64,000 nucleotides of DNA from Saccharospirillum impatiens DSM 12546. GTDB taxonomy: Bacteria > Pseudomonadota > Gammaproteobacteria > Pseudomonadales > Natronospirillaceae. The translations under genes and the position numbers were made by a program. Of the stretch, positions 52,618 through 62,396 are shown one piece after another. The first letter of the stretch is position 1. Each line of letters starts with the position of its first letter. The stretch lies in contig NZ_AUIH01000003.1 of assembly GCF_000423605.1 (NCBI RefSeq), forward strand, positions 124,001 through 188,000, given 5' to 3'. The notes beneath the pieces were generated by a model. That model saw only the letters and a list, made by a program, of their open reading frames with translations, was not told the origin of the DNA and ran no database searches.

Positions 52618-54759
52618 GTGCAACACACCTTTTTTATGACAGCCATCGGTGCCGGAACCGGCCTCACCTCTGTGTGTCTGGGCCTGGTGCGGGCATTGGA
52701 TCAACTGGGTATCCGCGTCGCATTTTGCAAACCCATCGCCCAGCGATACGGAACCGACCCGGGACCCGAACGATCCACCCACCTGATCAACGCCACTCTG
52801 GGTTTGCACCCGGCTGCGCCCATAAGCCTGGCAGCGGCCCAGCAAGCCTTGTCGCAAAACAAAACCGACGACCTGATGGAAGACGTGATTCAACGGTTTC
52901 AGCAGTCGGCAGGCGAAGCGGATGTGGTGATCGTCGAAGGGCTGGTACCTCTGGCTGATGAAAACTACATCGGCAAGCTGAACGTCAATATGGCCCGCGC
53001 GCTGGATGCCGATGTCATTCTGGTCGCCGCCAGAAATGCGGACAGTTCAGCCCAGTTGAACGAACGAATTCAGGTCAGTGCCAGTCTGTTTGGAGGCATC
53101 GACAACGCCCGGGTAATTGGCTGCATTCTGAACAAAATAGGCGCCCCCGAACTCGACTATCAACAAATATCGCCCAGCGAAGACGGCGAACAACTTGCCG
53201 CCAGCCCGACCGATGAACGCACAATCGTCGCGTCACTTCCGGTGTTTTCCAACCCATCATTCCGGTTTCTCGGGGGCATTCACTGGAACCCGCTGTTGGT
53301 GGCACCGCGCACACGGGATGTGGCAGATCACCTGCAGGCAACGCTGCTGAACCGGGGAGAGCTCGAGACTCGTCGTGTCCAGACCATCACGGTCTGTGCT
53401 CGTACCATGCGCAATATGCTGCACACGTTAAAAGCCGGCACTCTGGTGGTTACCCCCGGAGATCGCGAAGACATCGTACTCGCCAGTTGCATGGCCGCCC
53501 TCAACGGGGTGCCCCTGGCTGGCCTGGTACTGACCGGTGGTTTGAAACTGGATGCTGCTTTGCTCGATTTATGCCAGGCCGCGTTCGCCACCGGCCTGCC
53601 AATGATGGAAGTAAGCTCGAATACATTTGTCAGCGCGCAACGACTGAATGCCATGAACACCGAGGTTCCGGTGGACGATGTTGAGCGCATGAACGCCGTC
53701 ATGAACGCCGTCGCCGCTGACCTGGATGGTGACTGGCTGGCACAGCGAGCTCGCGTTGGCCTTGAGCCGCGACTATCGCCACCGGCCTTTCGCCATCTGC
53801 TGGTGGGTCGCGCACGGCAGGTCAAAAAACGCATTGTTCTGCCTGAGGGCGACGAGCCAAGAACCGTGCAGGCCGCAATCGCCTGCCAGCAACGCGGCAT
53901 CGCCGACTGCGTGTTATTGGGTAATCGCGACACCATTGAGCGTGTCGCCGCCAGCCATAACCTGACGCTGCCACCTGACCTTGAAATCATTGATCCGGAC
54001 CAGGCTCGCCCGCGTTACATTCAAGCCATGGTTGCACTGCGCCAGCACAAAGGGCTGACCACGCCGATGGCCGAGGCGCAACTTGAGGATACCGTGGTGC
54101 TGGCCACCATGATGCTGGCCGAAGGCGATGTTGACGGCCTTGTGTCCGGTGCGGTACACACCACCGCCAATACCATTCGCCCGGCCCTGCAACTGATCAA
54201 AACCAAGGCGGATGCCAGTCTGGTCTCCTCAGTCTTTTTTATGCTGCTGCCCGACCAGGCCGTGGTGTATGGCGACTGCGCCGTTAACCCCGACCCCAAC
54301 GCCGAACAACTGGCGGACATTGCGATCCAGAGTGGTGACTCGGCCCTGGCATTCGGCATTGAACCGCGCATCGCGATGATCAGCTACTCCACGGGTGAAT
54401 CGGGGTCAGGCGATGATGTCGAAAAGGTACGCGCAGCGACGAAACTGGCTCAGTCAAAGCGGCCGGATCTGCTGATTGACGGGCCCTTGCAATACGATGC
54501 CGCCTCGACCCCATCGGTGGCCGCCAGCAAAGCCCCCTCCAGTAAAGTCGCAGGCAAGGCCACGGTCTTTATTTTCCCGGACCTCAATACCGGCAACACC
54601 ACCTACAAAGCCGTGCAACGCAGTGCCAACGTCGTCAGCATTGGGCCCATGTTGCAGGGGTTGAGCAAACCGGTTAACGATTTGTCGCGCGGCGCGACCG
54701 TCGACGACATCATCTACACCATTGCACTGACCGCTGTTCAGGCCAGTCAGGCTTTATGA
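52618..54759 (+). CDS. pta: Phosphate acetyltransferase, long form
   Basis: This encodes a 713-residue protein: an N-terminal P-loop, dethiobiotin-synthase-like domain (GAGTGLTSVCLGLVRAL), a central DRTGG domain, and a C-terminal PTA_PTB catalytic domain of about 320 residues with PEGDEPRTVQAA and YSTGESGSGDDVEKV. It converts acetyl-CoA and phosphate to acetyl phosphate. The first in-frame ATG (52582) overlaps ackA; the GTG at 52618 has AGGGAA at good spacing and matches the family start, so I use it. Confidence 0.94.
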   Translation: MQHTFFMTAIGAGTGLTSVCLGLVRALDQLGIRVAFCKPIAQRYGTDPGPERSTHLINATLGLHPAAPISLAAAQQALSQNKTDDLMEDVIQRFQQSAGEADVVIVEGLVPLADENYIGKLNVNMARALDADVILVAARNADSSAQLNERIQVSASLFGGIDNARVIGCILNKIGAPELDYQQISPSEDGEQLAASPTDERTIVASLPVFSNPSFRFLGGIHWNPLLVAPRTRDVADHLQATLLNRGELETRRVQTITVCARTMRNMLHTLKAGTLVVTPGDREDIVLASCMAALNGVPLAGLVLTGGLKLDAALLDLCQAAFATGLPMMEVSSNTFVSAQRLNAMNTEVPVDDVERMNAVMNAVAADLDGDWLAQRARVGLEPRLSPPAFRHLLVGRARQVKKRIVLPEGDEPRTVQAAIACQQRGIADCVLLGNRDTIERVAASHNLTLPPDLEIIDPDQARPRYIQAMVALRQHKGLTTPMAEAQLEDTVVLATMMLAEGDVDGLVSGAVHTTANTIRPALQLIKTKADASLVSSVFFMLLPDQAVVYGDCAVNPDPNAEQLADIAIQSGDSALAFGIEPRIAMISYSTGESGSGDDVEKVRAATKLAQSKRPDLLIDGPLQYDAASTPSVAASKAPSSKVAGKATVFIFPDLNTGNTTYKAVQRSANVVSIGPMLQGLSKPVNDLSRGATVDDIIYTIALTAVQASQAL

Positions 54760-54841
54760 GTCAATCAAGGGATTTCAAGAAATGGGTCTCATGGCCGCTA
54801 AAACAACTATAACTTATCCATAACGCCATTCATCAGGAATG

Positions 54842-54849
54842 GCCGATAA
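54842..54849 (+). promoter_or_regulatory. Candidate sigma-28 (FliA) -10 element upstream of chemoreceptor
   Basis: GCCGATAA is a perfect match to the flagellar sigma-28 -10 consensus, found before a chemoreceptor gene. The -35 side is poor: TAAC at 54821-54824 is two bases too far. The resulting transcript would leave only about 12 leader bases before the ATG at 54868, close to the GCGGGAG ribosome site, so this is tentative. Confidence 0.3.
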
Positions 54850-54867
54850 TCCTGCGGGAGAGCACCA

Positions 54868-56715
54868 ATGACGTCATGGAACATTCGTACCCGCCTAATG
54901 GTCGGGGTGGCATTGAGCGTGATGGTGCTGGTTGCCATCAATGGCATTTACAACTACCAACAGGCCCGGTCAACGCTGGTAGAGTCGGTATCCGACACCG
55001 TTCAACGCAGTGGCACCAACACTCGCCGTTTTGTCAGCACCTGGCTCAGCAGCAAGGCGCAAGTCGTTGAGTCGGCCGCTCAGGCTATTGCCAACGCACC
55101 GGAACCCGTTCCGGTGCTGACACAAGGCAGCAATGCGGGCAGTTTTCTTTACATGTATCTGGGCACCCGAGCCGGTGACATGATCATGTTCCCGGCCGAA
55201 ACCCTGCCAGATGATTTCGACCCCAGAACTCGCCCCTGGTTCATTCAGGCCCAGCAAGAACAACAGCGTATCGTCACTGCGCCATACATCGACGCCTCCT
55301 CCGGCGATCTGGTGATGAGCTTCGCACAACCGGTCGGAGCAAATGTACTCGCCGCCGATGTGGCGCTGACTGACATCGTGCAGGAAGTGCTCGGGGTTGA
55401 ACTTGGCGCATCGGGTTACGCTGCGCTGGTCGACGGCAGCAACAATTTTCTGGTTCACCCCGATGAGAATCGTCTGGGTGAAAATCTCACCGGACTGATT
55501 GGCAGCGCCCATCTGACCACCACCGCCGCCGAGGTGCAAGTCACCGGTGAAAGCTGGCTTAGCGCCGCCTACCCGATCGATGGCAGTGACTGGCGTGTGG
55601 TCTTGATGGTCAGAAGCAGCGAGGCTTTTTCCGACCTCGGGGCTCTGGCGTTCAGTAATACGCTGGTGTCCGCCCTGACCATTCTGATCGTGACCATCGT
55701 ATCGGGCTTCCTCATTTCATACTTGTTGCGTCCGCTTTCTGAACTCGATTCAGCCATGTCCGATATCGCCCAGGGTGAAGCCGACCTGACTCGCAGACTG
55801 ACGGTCGTGCGCGACGACGAGATCGGCTCATTGAGTCGGTCGTTCAATCAATTTGTCGAGTCCGTGCACCAGTTGGTGTCTGAAAGCCTTAATTATTCCC
55901 ATGACCTTGAAACGCTGTCGGACTCCTCGCGCAATAATGCCAAAGCAAACAACGATGCCATTCAGCTGCAACAGGGCGAAATCAGCCAGGTCGCCGCTGC
56001 CATTAATGAAATGTCGTCGACCTCAGCGGAAGTGGCTCAGAATGCGGGCGACACGGCCGACGCAGCGCAGAAAGCTTCTACTGAGGGTCAAAACGGGATG
56101 GCAAATGCCGCTGAAAACCGCAAACGCATGGGTAAACTGACCGGTCAAATTGACACGGCTACCGGCGTCATCGGCAAACTGGATGAACAGGCGCTGGAGA
56201 TCAACACCATTTTATCGACCATTCAAAACATCGCCGAGCAAACCAACCTGCTGGCATTGAATGCCGCCATTGAAGCGGCAAGAGCCGGTGATCAGGGCCG
56301 TGGTTTTGCCGTAGTCGCCGATGAAGTGAGGGCCTTGTCACAGCGCACACACCAGGCGACCGGCGAAATTCAAACCATGATTGAAACGCTGCAAGAGCAA
56401 ACCCAACAAGCGGTATCAATCATGAACAACAGCAAGAGCCTAACCGATGAAACCGCCGCCAGCGCCCAGCAAGTTACCACCAGCCTGAGCGTTATTGCCG
56501 AATCGATTGACGACATTTCCACCCGGGCACAGAGTATTGCCGAAGCGTCGCGCGAGCAGAATATCGCCACAGAAGAGATCAGTCGCATTGCGACGGCCAT
56601 TCAGGACGCGTCCAATCAACTGGCGGACAACGTTGATCAGGCAACGGTACAGTCAGATGATTTGCACGGCGTTAGCAGCAAAATTCGCCAGAACCTGTCC
56701 CGCTTCAAAGTGTAG
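54868..56715 (+). CDS. Methyl-accepting chemotaxis protein with dCache sensor
   Basis: This encodes a 615-residue transmembrane receptor. TM1 is at about 10-27, a periplasmic Cache-type domain at 35-275 ([14 protein letters not shown] and [22 protein letters not shown] are typical dCache elements), TM2 at about 279-301, HAMP to 355, and the signalling coiled coil to the C-terminus, with the hairpin tip [20 protein letters not shown] near 452-471. No CheR/CheB pentapeptide is at the end. The ligand is unknown; dCache domains often bind amino acids or organic acids. It follows pta by 108 bases. Confidence 0.94.
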   Translation: MTSWNIRTRLMVGVALSVMVLVAINGIYNYQQARSTLVESVSDTVQRSGTNTRRFVSTWLSSKAQVVESAAQAIANAPEPVPVLTQGSNAGSFLYMYLGTRAGDMIMFPAETLPDDFDPRTRPWFIQAQQEQQRIVTAPYIDASSGDLVMSFAQPVGANVLAADVALTDIVQEVLGVELGASGYAALVDGSNNFLVHPDENRLGENLTGLIGSAHLTTTAAEVQVTGESWLSAAYPIDGSDWRVVLMVRSSEAFSDLGALAFSNTLVSALTILIVTIVSGFLISYLLRPLSELDSAMSDIAQGEADLTRRLTVVRDDEIGSLSRSFNQFVESVHQLVSESLNYSHDLETLSDSSRNNAKANNDAIQLQQGEISQVAAAINEMSSTSAEVAQNAGDTADAAQKASTEGQNGMANAAENRKRMGKLTGQIDTATGVIGKLDEQALEINTILSTIQNIAEQTNLLALNAAIEAARAGDQGRGFAVVADEVRALSQRTHQATGEIQTMIETLQEQTQQAVSIMNNSKSLTDETAASAQQVTTSLSVIAESIDDISTRAQSIAEASREQNIATEEISRIATAIQDASNQLADNVDQATVQSDDLHGVSSKIRQNLSRFKV

Positions 56716-56826
56716 ACCCAGCAGCAACCAGGCGGACACCATGTCACAACCGTGTCCGCCGAACGGGCACGGAGCGCCCGGATAGGGTACATTCAGGCGT
56801 ACAGAGCCCTTACTGACGGAGCCCGC

Positions 56827-57801
56827 ATGAAAGCCGTATTTCTCGATGCTGCCACCTTCCCCGATGAACAGACGTTAACGCCACCTGCAGCGGTGACCGA
56901 CTGGCAAACCTTCGGCAAGACCCAACCCGATCAGCGCCTGGCGCGCTTGCATCGTGCCGATATCGCCATCGTCAACAAGGTGGTGCTCGATGCCCCGTTA
57001 CTGTCCCAGCTACCCAACCTTAAATGCATAGGTGTAACCGCAACCGGCATCAACAACGTCGATTTGGAGTTCTGCCGGACCCGCGGCATAGCCGTGTTCA
57101 ATGCTACCGGTTACGCCGTCGATGCCGTTGGCGAACACTGCATCATGGTCATGCTGGCACTGGCTCGCAACCTGAAGGCCTACCTTCAGGATGCCGATGA
57201 CAAAGGCTGGAGCCGAAGCCCATTTTTCTGCAACCGGGTGGCGCCCATTGACACCCTGAGCGGCAAACGTCTGGTGATTGTCGGTAAAGGCGACCTCGGC
57301 TCAGCAGTGGCGAGCAGGGCTCAGGCCATGGGACTCTCAGTTGTGTATGCAGAGCGGCCAGGAGCCACATCGGTCAGACCGGGTTATACCGATTTTGAGA
57401 CCGCGCTGTCAGTCGCCGATGTGCTCAGTCTGCATTGCCCCCTGACCGATCAGACCGAAGGCATGATCAACCGCCACACTCTGACGCTGATGCAATCGCA
57501 TGCGCTGCTGATCAACAGCGGCCGGGGCGATCTGATCGTCGAAGAAGACCTGCTGGACGCTCTGACCCAAGGTCAGATCGGTGCCGCGGCACTGGATGTT
57601 GCCAGCAGCGAACCCCCGCCTGAAGACCACGTCATCTGGCAATTGGCGGCACTGCCGAACGTTATTGTAACCCCACACGTTGCCTGGTCCTCTGCAGGCG
57701 CAATGGCAACACTGTTGCGCCAACTGGAGGATAAACTGACTCGCTGGGCCCGGCAGGAGCCCGATGCTCTGGCGGCATCACTGAGCCACTCTGCGGATTA
57801 A
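56827..57801 (+). CDS. D-2-hydroxyacid dehydrogenase (glycerate dehydrogenase-like)
   Basis: This encodes a 324-residue NAD(P)-dependent dehydrogenase. The nucleotide motif is VGKGDLGSAVA, catalytic residues are Arg in NSGRGDL, Glu in ASSEPP and His in TPHVAW. The N-terminal catalytic domain has KCIGVTATGINNVDL, resembling HprA-type hydroxypyruvate/glycerate dehydrogenases. GGAG precedes the ATG at 56827; an in-frame ATG at 56752 is less supported. The substrate is likely glyoxylate, hydroxypyruvate or a related keto acid. Confidence 0.88.
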   Translation: MKAVFLDAATFPDEQTLTPPAAVTDWQTFGKTQPDQRLARLHRADIAIVNKVVLDAPLLSQLPNLKCIGVTATGINNVDLEFCRTRGIAVFNATGYAVDAVGEHCIMVMLALARNLKAYLQDADDKGWSRSPFFCNRVAPIDTLSGKRLVIVGKGDLGSAVASRAQAMGLSVVYAERPGATSVRPGYTDFETALSVADVLSLHCPLTDQTEGMINRHTLTLMQSHALLINSGRGDLIVEEDLLDALTQGQIGAAALDVASSEPPPEDHVIWQLAALPNVIVTPHVAWSSAGAMATLLRQLEDKLTRWARQEPDALAASLSHSAD

Positions 57802-57835
57802 CCAGGTATGGCGAGGGCGCCGCTAATCACAGCCC

Positions 57836-57851
57836 TGTGAGCCAGCTCACA
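57836..57851. promoter_or_regulatory. Candidate CRP/Vfr binding site
   Basis: TGTGAGCCAGCTCACA matches both conserved halves of the CRP site (TGTGA-N6-TCACA) exactly and is part of a perfect inverted repeat (CCTGTGAGC-CA-GCTCACAGG, 57834-57853). It lies 137 bases before the MaoC gene start and 35 bases after the dehydrogenase stop. No T-run follows the hairpin on either strand, which speaks against a terminator. Confidence 0.65.
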
Positions 57852-57932
57852 GGACGTGTAAAAAAACCATCGTTGACCCACTTTCACGGGACTCATTTCT
57901 ACCGGGATTAAGCGATACGGGGGGTTATGGCG

Positions 57933-57938
57933 TATAAT
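57933..57938 (+). promoter_or_regulatory. Candidate -10 box of the MaoC gene
   Basis: TATAAT is a perfect sigma-70 -10 hexamer 50 bases before the MaoC gene start. The -35 region (near 57910) is weak, which would suit activation by a CRP-type protein bound about 100 bases upstream of the start site. Confidence 0.45.
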
Positions 57939-57987
57939 ATCCGGTATTCAAGCTGCACCAGCCTCTCTGTGAAATGGATTCCCGGAC

Positions 57988-58662
57988 ATGAGTGTCATTG
58001 ACCTGATCAAAGAAAAGAAAGAACGCCTGAGCCAGAATCAGGCGGAGTTTAGGGAGCTTATCGCGCCACAATGGCGCGAATACTGGAACGAACTGTGGCA
58101 AAGCGCGCGTAATCACGAATGGGTGAACTGGGTTTTGGACCAGGATCGCAAGCCGGTCGACGCCTCAAAGGATGCATTGACCGAGTGCGACAATCCCCGA
58201 GCAGAAGCCATGCGCCAGACCTTATTGGGGCAGTTGGGTGATACCGTCTATGAAGGCCCATGGCTGAGCCTCGAACAGGACAGAATCAACGCCTTTGCCA
58301 ATGTGACCGAAGACCAGCAATGGATACACATCGATCCGGTGCGGGCGGAACAGGAGTCTCCGTTCAGGGCGACCATCGCCCATGGCTTCCTGACTTTATC
58401 GATGATCCCAAAGCTCACCAACTCGGTTGACCCGACCAACCCGCCTTACCCCGGTGCAAAAATGGTGGTCAACCTGGGCTTGAATAAGGTGCGCTTCCCC
58501 TACCCGCTGAAAGCAGGCAGTCGGGTGCGTGCAACCAAGAAAATCGTCGCAGTTGAAGTGGTACGCCGTGGTCTGGAAGTGACCGAAGAAGTAACGGTCA
58601 ATATTGAACACACCCGCCGGCCAGCTTGCGTGGCCGAAACCGTGGTTAGGCTGGTCTATTAG
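57988..58662 (+). CDS. MaoC-like (R)-specific enoyl-CoA hydratase family protein
   Basis: This encodes a 224-residue hotdog-fold protein. Residues about 1-85 are a charged helical extension (IKEKKERLSQNQAEFRELI). The MaoC/hydratase-2 domain follows with FANVTEDQQWIHIDPVRA and the catalytic pair Asp and His in HIDPVRA...TIAHGFLTLSM. The family hydrates 2-enoyl-CoA, feeding PHA synthesis or beta-oxidation. The N-terminal extension may serve interactions or dimerisation. It stands alone behind a candidate CRP site. Confidence 0.88.
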   Translation: MSVIDLIKEKKERLSQNQAEFRELIAPQWREYWNELWQSARNHEWVNWVLDQDRKPVDASKDALTECDNPRAEAMRQTLLGQLGDTVYEGPWLSLEQDRINAFANVTEDQQWIHIDPVRAEQESPFRATIAHGFLTLSMIPKLTNSVDPTNPPYPGAKMVVNLGLNKVRFPYPLKAGSRVRATKKIVAVEVVRRGLEVTEEVTVNIEHTRRPACVAETVVRLVY

Positions 58663-58708
58663 CCAACCCAGCTTCCCCGGCGAGTGCTGAGGCTTGCGCT
58701 GACTGGCA

Positions 58709-59554
58709 CTAACTGGCCCCAGGGCTCCACTGGCCCAGGCTTATCCGGTCCCGCTGCCCCAAGTCCTGCAAGGTCTCTACCTGGTGGTAGCCCAGGCGCT
58801 CGAAGCAAGCCCTGACAGCCTCTCCCTGGGTCCAGCCGTGTTCCAAAAACAGCCAGCCGCCCGGCACCAGCACCCGGCTTCCCTGTTCGATCAGGGTATG
58901 AATATCCGCCAGACCACCTTTGTCGGCAACCAGGGCGGTTCTGGGTTCGAAACGGACATCACCCTGCTGTAGATGCTCGTCATCAGCGGCAATGTAGGGC
59001 GGGTTAGACACCAGCAAGTCGAGCGACGCATCTGCCAGGGCATCACACCAGTGGCTCTGGCTAACCGCTATCGGCAACCCCAGTAGCCGGGCGTTTTCCC
59101 GGGCCAGTTTTACGGCATCGGGCTGAACATCAAACGCGCTGATATCCCAACCCGGTCGCTCGCTGGCCAGCGCCAGTGCAATGGCGCCGGTACCGGTCCC
59201 CAAGTCCGCCACCCGCAATGCAGAGTTATCAAAACGCTCCAGAACGGCTTCCACCAGCGTTTCGGTATCGGGCCTGGGAATCAGGGTACTGGCGTTTACT
59301 TTCAAGGGAAGTGACCAGAATTCGCGCGTGCCGATAATATGCGCAACCGGCTCACCCGCCAGGCGACGACGAACCTGGTCTTCAAACTGGTGCTGCTGGT
59401 TTTTATCCAGGGTTCGATCAGGCCAGGTGAACAGCCATGTTCGGCTTTTGCCCAGCACAAGGGCGAGCAACAGGTCGGCATCAAGCGCCTCCAGCCCCTG
59501 CTGCTGAGCCCACCGCAAAGCCTCGCACACCCGCTTCAAACCCGCCTCTGGCAT
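58709..59554 (-). CDS. prmC: Peptide chain release factor glutamine N5-methyltransferase
   Basis: This encodes a 281-residue SAM methyltransferase that methylates the glutamine of the GGQ motif in release factors 1 and 2. The SAM motif DLGTGTGA lies at about residues 117-124 and the catalytic NPPY at 184-187; the N-terminal helical domain binds the release factor. AAGGA ten bases before the ATG at 59554 favours it over the upstream ATG at 59572. It is the third gene of hemA-prfA-prmC, directly behind its substrate gene. Confidence 0.95.
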   Translation of the reverse strand: MPEAGLKRVCEALRWAQQQGLEALDADLLLALVLGKSRTWLFTWPDRTLDKNQQHQFEDQVRRRLAGEPVAHIIGTREFWSLPLKVNASTLIPRPDTETLVEAVLERFDNSALRVADLGTGTGAIALALASERPGWDISAFDVQPDAVKLARENARLLGLPIAVSQSHWCDALADASLDLLVSNPPYIAADDEHLQQGDVRFEPRTALVADKGGLADIHTLIEQGSRVLVPGGWLFLEHGWTQGEAVRACFERLGYHQVETLQDLGQRDRISLGQWSPGAS

Positions 59555-59583
59555 GGAATTGTTTTCCTTCATCTTGGTACCGG

Positions 59584-60669
59584 TCAGGACTGTGACATGT
59601 CAGCCAGCAACTGCGCCTGATGTTCCTGTACCAATGGGTCCACCACCTGATCCAGAGCGCCTTGCATCACTTCATCCAGCTTGTAGAGCGTTAAATTGAT
59701 GCGGTGGTCGGTGATGCGGCCTTGTGGAAAATTGTAGGTACGGATGCGCTCGGAACGGTCGCCACTGCCGACCAGACTGCGCCGGGTATCGGCCTGTTCC
59801 TTTGCGGCTGCACTGGATTGAGCATCCATGATCTTGGCAGCCAGTAACGACATGGCCCGGGCTTTGTTCTTGTGCTGGGAGCGCTCATCCTGGCATTCCA
59901 CCACAATGCCGGTGGGCAGATGCGTCAGACGCACGGCGGAATCGGTTCGGTTGACGTGCTGGCCACCAGCACCCGAAGCGCGATAGGTATCGACCCGCAG
60001 ATCGCCCTTGTCGATCTCAACATCGGCCAGTTCATCGGCTTCCGGCATGACCGCAACGGTGCAGGCCGAGGTATGAATGCGGCCCTGGCTTTCGGTGTCG
60101 GGTACACGCTGAACCCGGTGAGCACCGGATTCGAATTTCAGATGCGAATACACCTGTTCGCCACTGATGCGGCTGATGACCTCCTTGAAACCACCGTGCT
60201 CCCCTTCACTGGCTGACAACACCTCCAAACGCCAGCCCATGCGTTCGGCGTAACGACCATACATACGGTGCAAGTCCCCGGCGAACAGGGCTGCTTCATC
60301 GCCGCCGGTGCCGGCTCGTACTTCCAAGAAAACGTTGCGACCATCGTTGGGGTCTTTGGGCAGCAGCAACACCTGCAGCTCATCGGTCAACTGCTCCAGA
60401 CGATCTTCACTCAGCTTAACTTCTTCCCGGCCCATATCGCGCATCTCCGGGTCGGTGTCGTCCATCAACTGGCGTGCATCGTCTCTATCACGCTCAACCC
60501 CTTCATAGCGGGCAAAACAGCCGACCACATCCTCCAGTTCGGCATACTCCTGAGAGTACTGTCGAAACCGGGTTTGATCCGTGATCACCTCGGGCTGGGA
60601 TAACAGACGGGCTAATTCGTCATAGCGTTCAGTCAATTCCGACAATTTCTGGCGAATGGAGTCTTTCAT
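59584..60669 (-). CDS. prfA: Peptide chain release factor 1
   Basis: This encodes a 361-residue RF1 that reads UAA and UAG stops. GGQ is at residues 235-237 (SGAGGQHVN) and the anticodon-like PxT motif is P190-D191-T192 (RVPDTES), in place of the common [15 protein letters not shown] follows as usual. It lies 15 bases after hemA and 29 bases before prmC, which methylates its GGQ glutamine. Confidence 0.97.
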   Translation of the reverse strand: MKDSIRQKLSELTERYDELARLLSQPEVITDQTRFRQYSQEYAELEDVVGCFARYEGVERDRDDARQLMDDTDPEMRDMGREEVKLSEDRLEQLTDELQVLLLPKDPNDGRNVFLEVRAGTGGDEAALFAGDLHRMYGRYAERMGWRLEVLSASEGEHGGFKEVISRISGEQVYSHLKFESGAHRVQRVPDTESQGRIHTSACTVAVMPEADELADVEIDKGDLRVDTYRASGAGGQHVNRTDSAVRLTHLPTGIVVECQDERSQHKNKARAMSLLAAKIMDAQSSAAAKEQADTRRSLVGSGDRSERIRTYNFPQGRITDHRINLTLYKLDEVMQGALDQVVDPLVQEHQAQLLADMSQS

Positions 60670-60684
60670 AAACGCGTGGATGCC

Positions 60685-61938
60685 TTATAAATCAAAGAGA
60701 CGGGAAGCCCACTCGCTGGCTTCCTTGTCACCATCACCGTGGGCTTTGCGCAAGGCCACCGTGGGTGCATGGAGTAACTTGTTGGTTAGGCCCCGGGCCA
60801 GTTGCTCGACGACGAGTTGAGCGTCTGCACCCTGTTCCAGAGCCCGCCGGGCTTTTTCCAGTTCGACGTCCTTCAGCTGTTCGGCCTGTCGGCGAAGCGC
60901 GCGAATGGTGTCAGCTGCCTGACGTTCTTTCAACGACTGACTGAACGCATCAGTCGAGCGAGCAATAATGTCCATCGCCTCGCGAGCCGCTTCCTGTCGA
61001 CTGCGTACATTGGCTTCAATAACTGTTTTAAGATCATCAACGGTATACAAATACACATCGGACAGATCCCCGACTTCGCTTTCGATATCCCTGGGAACGG
61101 CTATATCGACCATGAAAACCGGCTTGTGGCGACGTTTCTTCAGGGCACGTTCAACCATACCCTTGCCAATGATCGGTAACTGACTGGCGGTTGAGGAAAT
61201 CACGATGTCAGCGCCAGGCAGCTCATCGGGAATGTCCGACAGCAAAACCGCACGGGCACCAAACTCCGAGGCCAGGCTCTGAGCCCGGGCGAGTGTTCGG
61301 TTGGCAACGACGATGTCGGTAACACCCTTGTCACGCAGATGCCGGGCCACCAGATCAATGGTTTCACCAGCCCCGATCAGCAGCGCCCGGCAGCGATCGA
61401 GCCGGTCAAAAATACGCGTACTCAACCGCACAGCCGCATACGCCACACTGACCGCGTTCTCACCAATGGCGGTATGTGTACGCACTTCCTTGGCCACCCG
61501 AAAACTGTGCTGAAACAGGTGGTGTAACTGCTGACCAACCGAATCGTATTCCTGAGCGACAGCAAAGGCAGATTTTAACTGGCCCAGAATCTGCGGCTCG
61601 CCCAGCACCATCGAATCCAGCCCGGCGGCGACGCGCCCGAGGTGAGATACCGCATCGGCGTCGGCATGAATATAAAGTGCGGCGCGCAATTCATCGGGGG
61701 AAATACGATGCGTCTGGGCGAGCCACTGAACCAGTGCTTCGATTCCGACAGTCGGCTCCGTCAGCGAACAATAGATTTCACTGCGGTTGCACGTCGAGAG
61801 AATCACCGTCTCTTCAATGCCCGGAATCGACAACACCGACGACAGGGAGTCGGGCATGGTTTCGGGAGCGAAACTGACTTTCTCCCGAACGTCTACTGAC
61901 GCCGTGTTGTGATTGATACCTAGGGCCAGCAATGACAT
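60685..61938 (-). CDS. hemA: Glutamyl-tRNA reductase
   Basis: This encodes a 417-residue NADPH-dependent enzyme making glutamate-1-semialdehyde for tetrapyrrole synthesis. The nucleophile is Cys50 in [11 protein letters not shown]; the NADPH domain has [12 protein letters not shown], and the C-terminal dimerisation helices end the protein. The in-frame ATG at 61971 adds an unsupported leader; homology begins at [13 protein letters not shown], at 61938. It is first in the hemA-prfA-prmC operon and is divergent from the TPR lipoprotein gene. Confidence 0.96.
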   Translation of the reverse strand: MSLLALGINHNTASVDVREKVSFAPETMPDSLSSVLSIPGIEETVILSTCNRSEIYCSLTEPTVGIEALVQWLAQTHRISPDELRAALYIHADADAVSHLGRVAAGLDSMVLGEPQILGQLKSAFAVAQEYDSVGQQLHHLFQHSFRVAKEVRTHTAIGENAVSVAYAAVRLSTRIFDRLDRCRALLIGAGETIDLVARHLRDKGVTDIVVANRTLARAQSLASEFGARAVLLSDIPDELPGADIVISSTASQLPIIGKGMVERALKKRRHKPVFMVDIAVPRDIESEVGDLSDVYLYTVDDLKTVIEANVRSRQEAAREAMDIIARSTDAFSQSLKERQAADTIRALRRQAEQLKDVELEKARRALEQGADAQLVVEQLARGLTNKLLHAPTVALRKAHGDGDKEASEWASRLFDL

Positions 61939-62396
61939 GTTTGGACGGGGCCTGCTCACTTCGTTGATCAAACGCGTAGTCTACCGATTTTCCGGTCCCG
62001 AGGCGACTGTGATAATCCCCGCCACGACTGCCCGGGCAGGCCTGACGGCCGCCATCTTTACACGGATTTACGCTTCGCTCGCTGTACCCGACAGCCACCC
62101 TCAGGTCACTCTAGCCGGGCACAGAACGCAGTATGAGGGCACTTGGGTCACAAACAACGCAGCGCCCGCTATACTCATGATTGCCCACGGCTATTGCGCG
62201 AGGCCCAATTCATTGAAGGCGCCGGGCGATACTGAGCTGAACCATTACCCTGTGCGTACACCCTGATACCGATGTTAACTGCACCGAGGCTAAATCAGCC
62301 CGTGCACCGAAGAGAAACACCCTGGCACGATAGCCCCGGAGTAACCTGTTTTTAGTTCAGGTCGCAACGCTCATCATCAAACTGCGAAGCCAAGAC
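61939..62396. other. Divergent intergenic region between hemA and the TPR lipoprotein gene
   Basis: These 458 bases must hold promoters for hemA (minus) and the lipoprotein (plus). TATACT at 62170-62175 is a fair -10 box toward the lipoprotein, without a well-spaced -35. A plus-strand open frame at 61913-62266 lies partly antisense to hemA and has no coding features. No RNA structure was recognised. Confidence 0.45.

Noticed and set aside
57834-57853. Perfect hairpin after the 2-hydroxyacid dehydrogenase gene as a terminator
   Set aside because: No T-run follows on either strand, and the sequence matches a CRP site far better.
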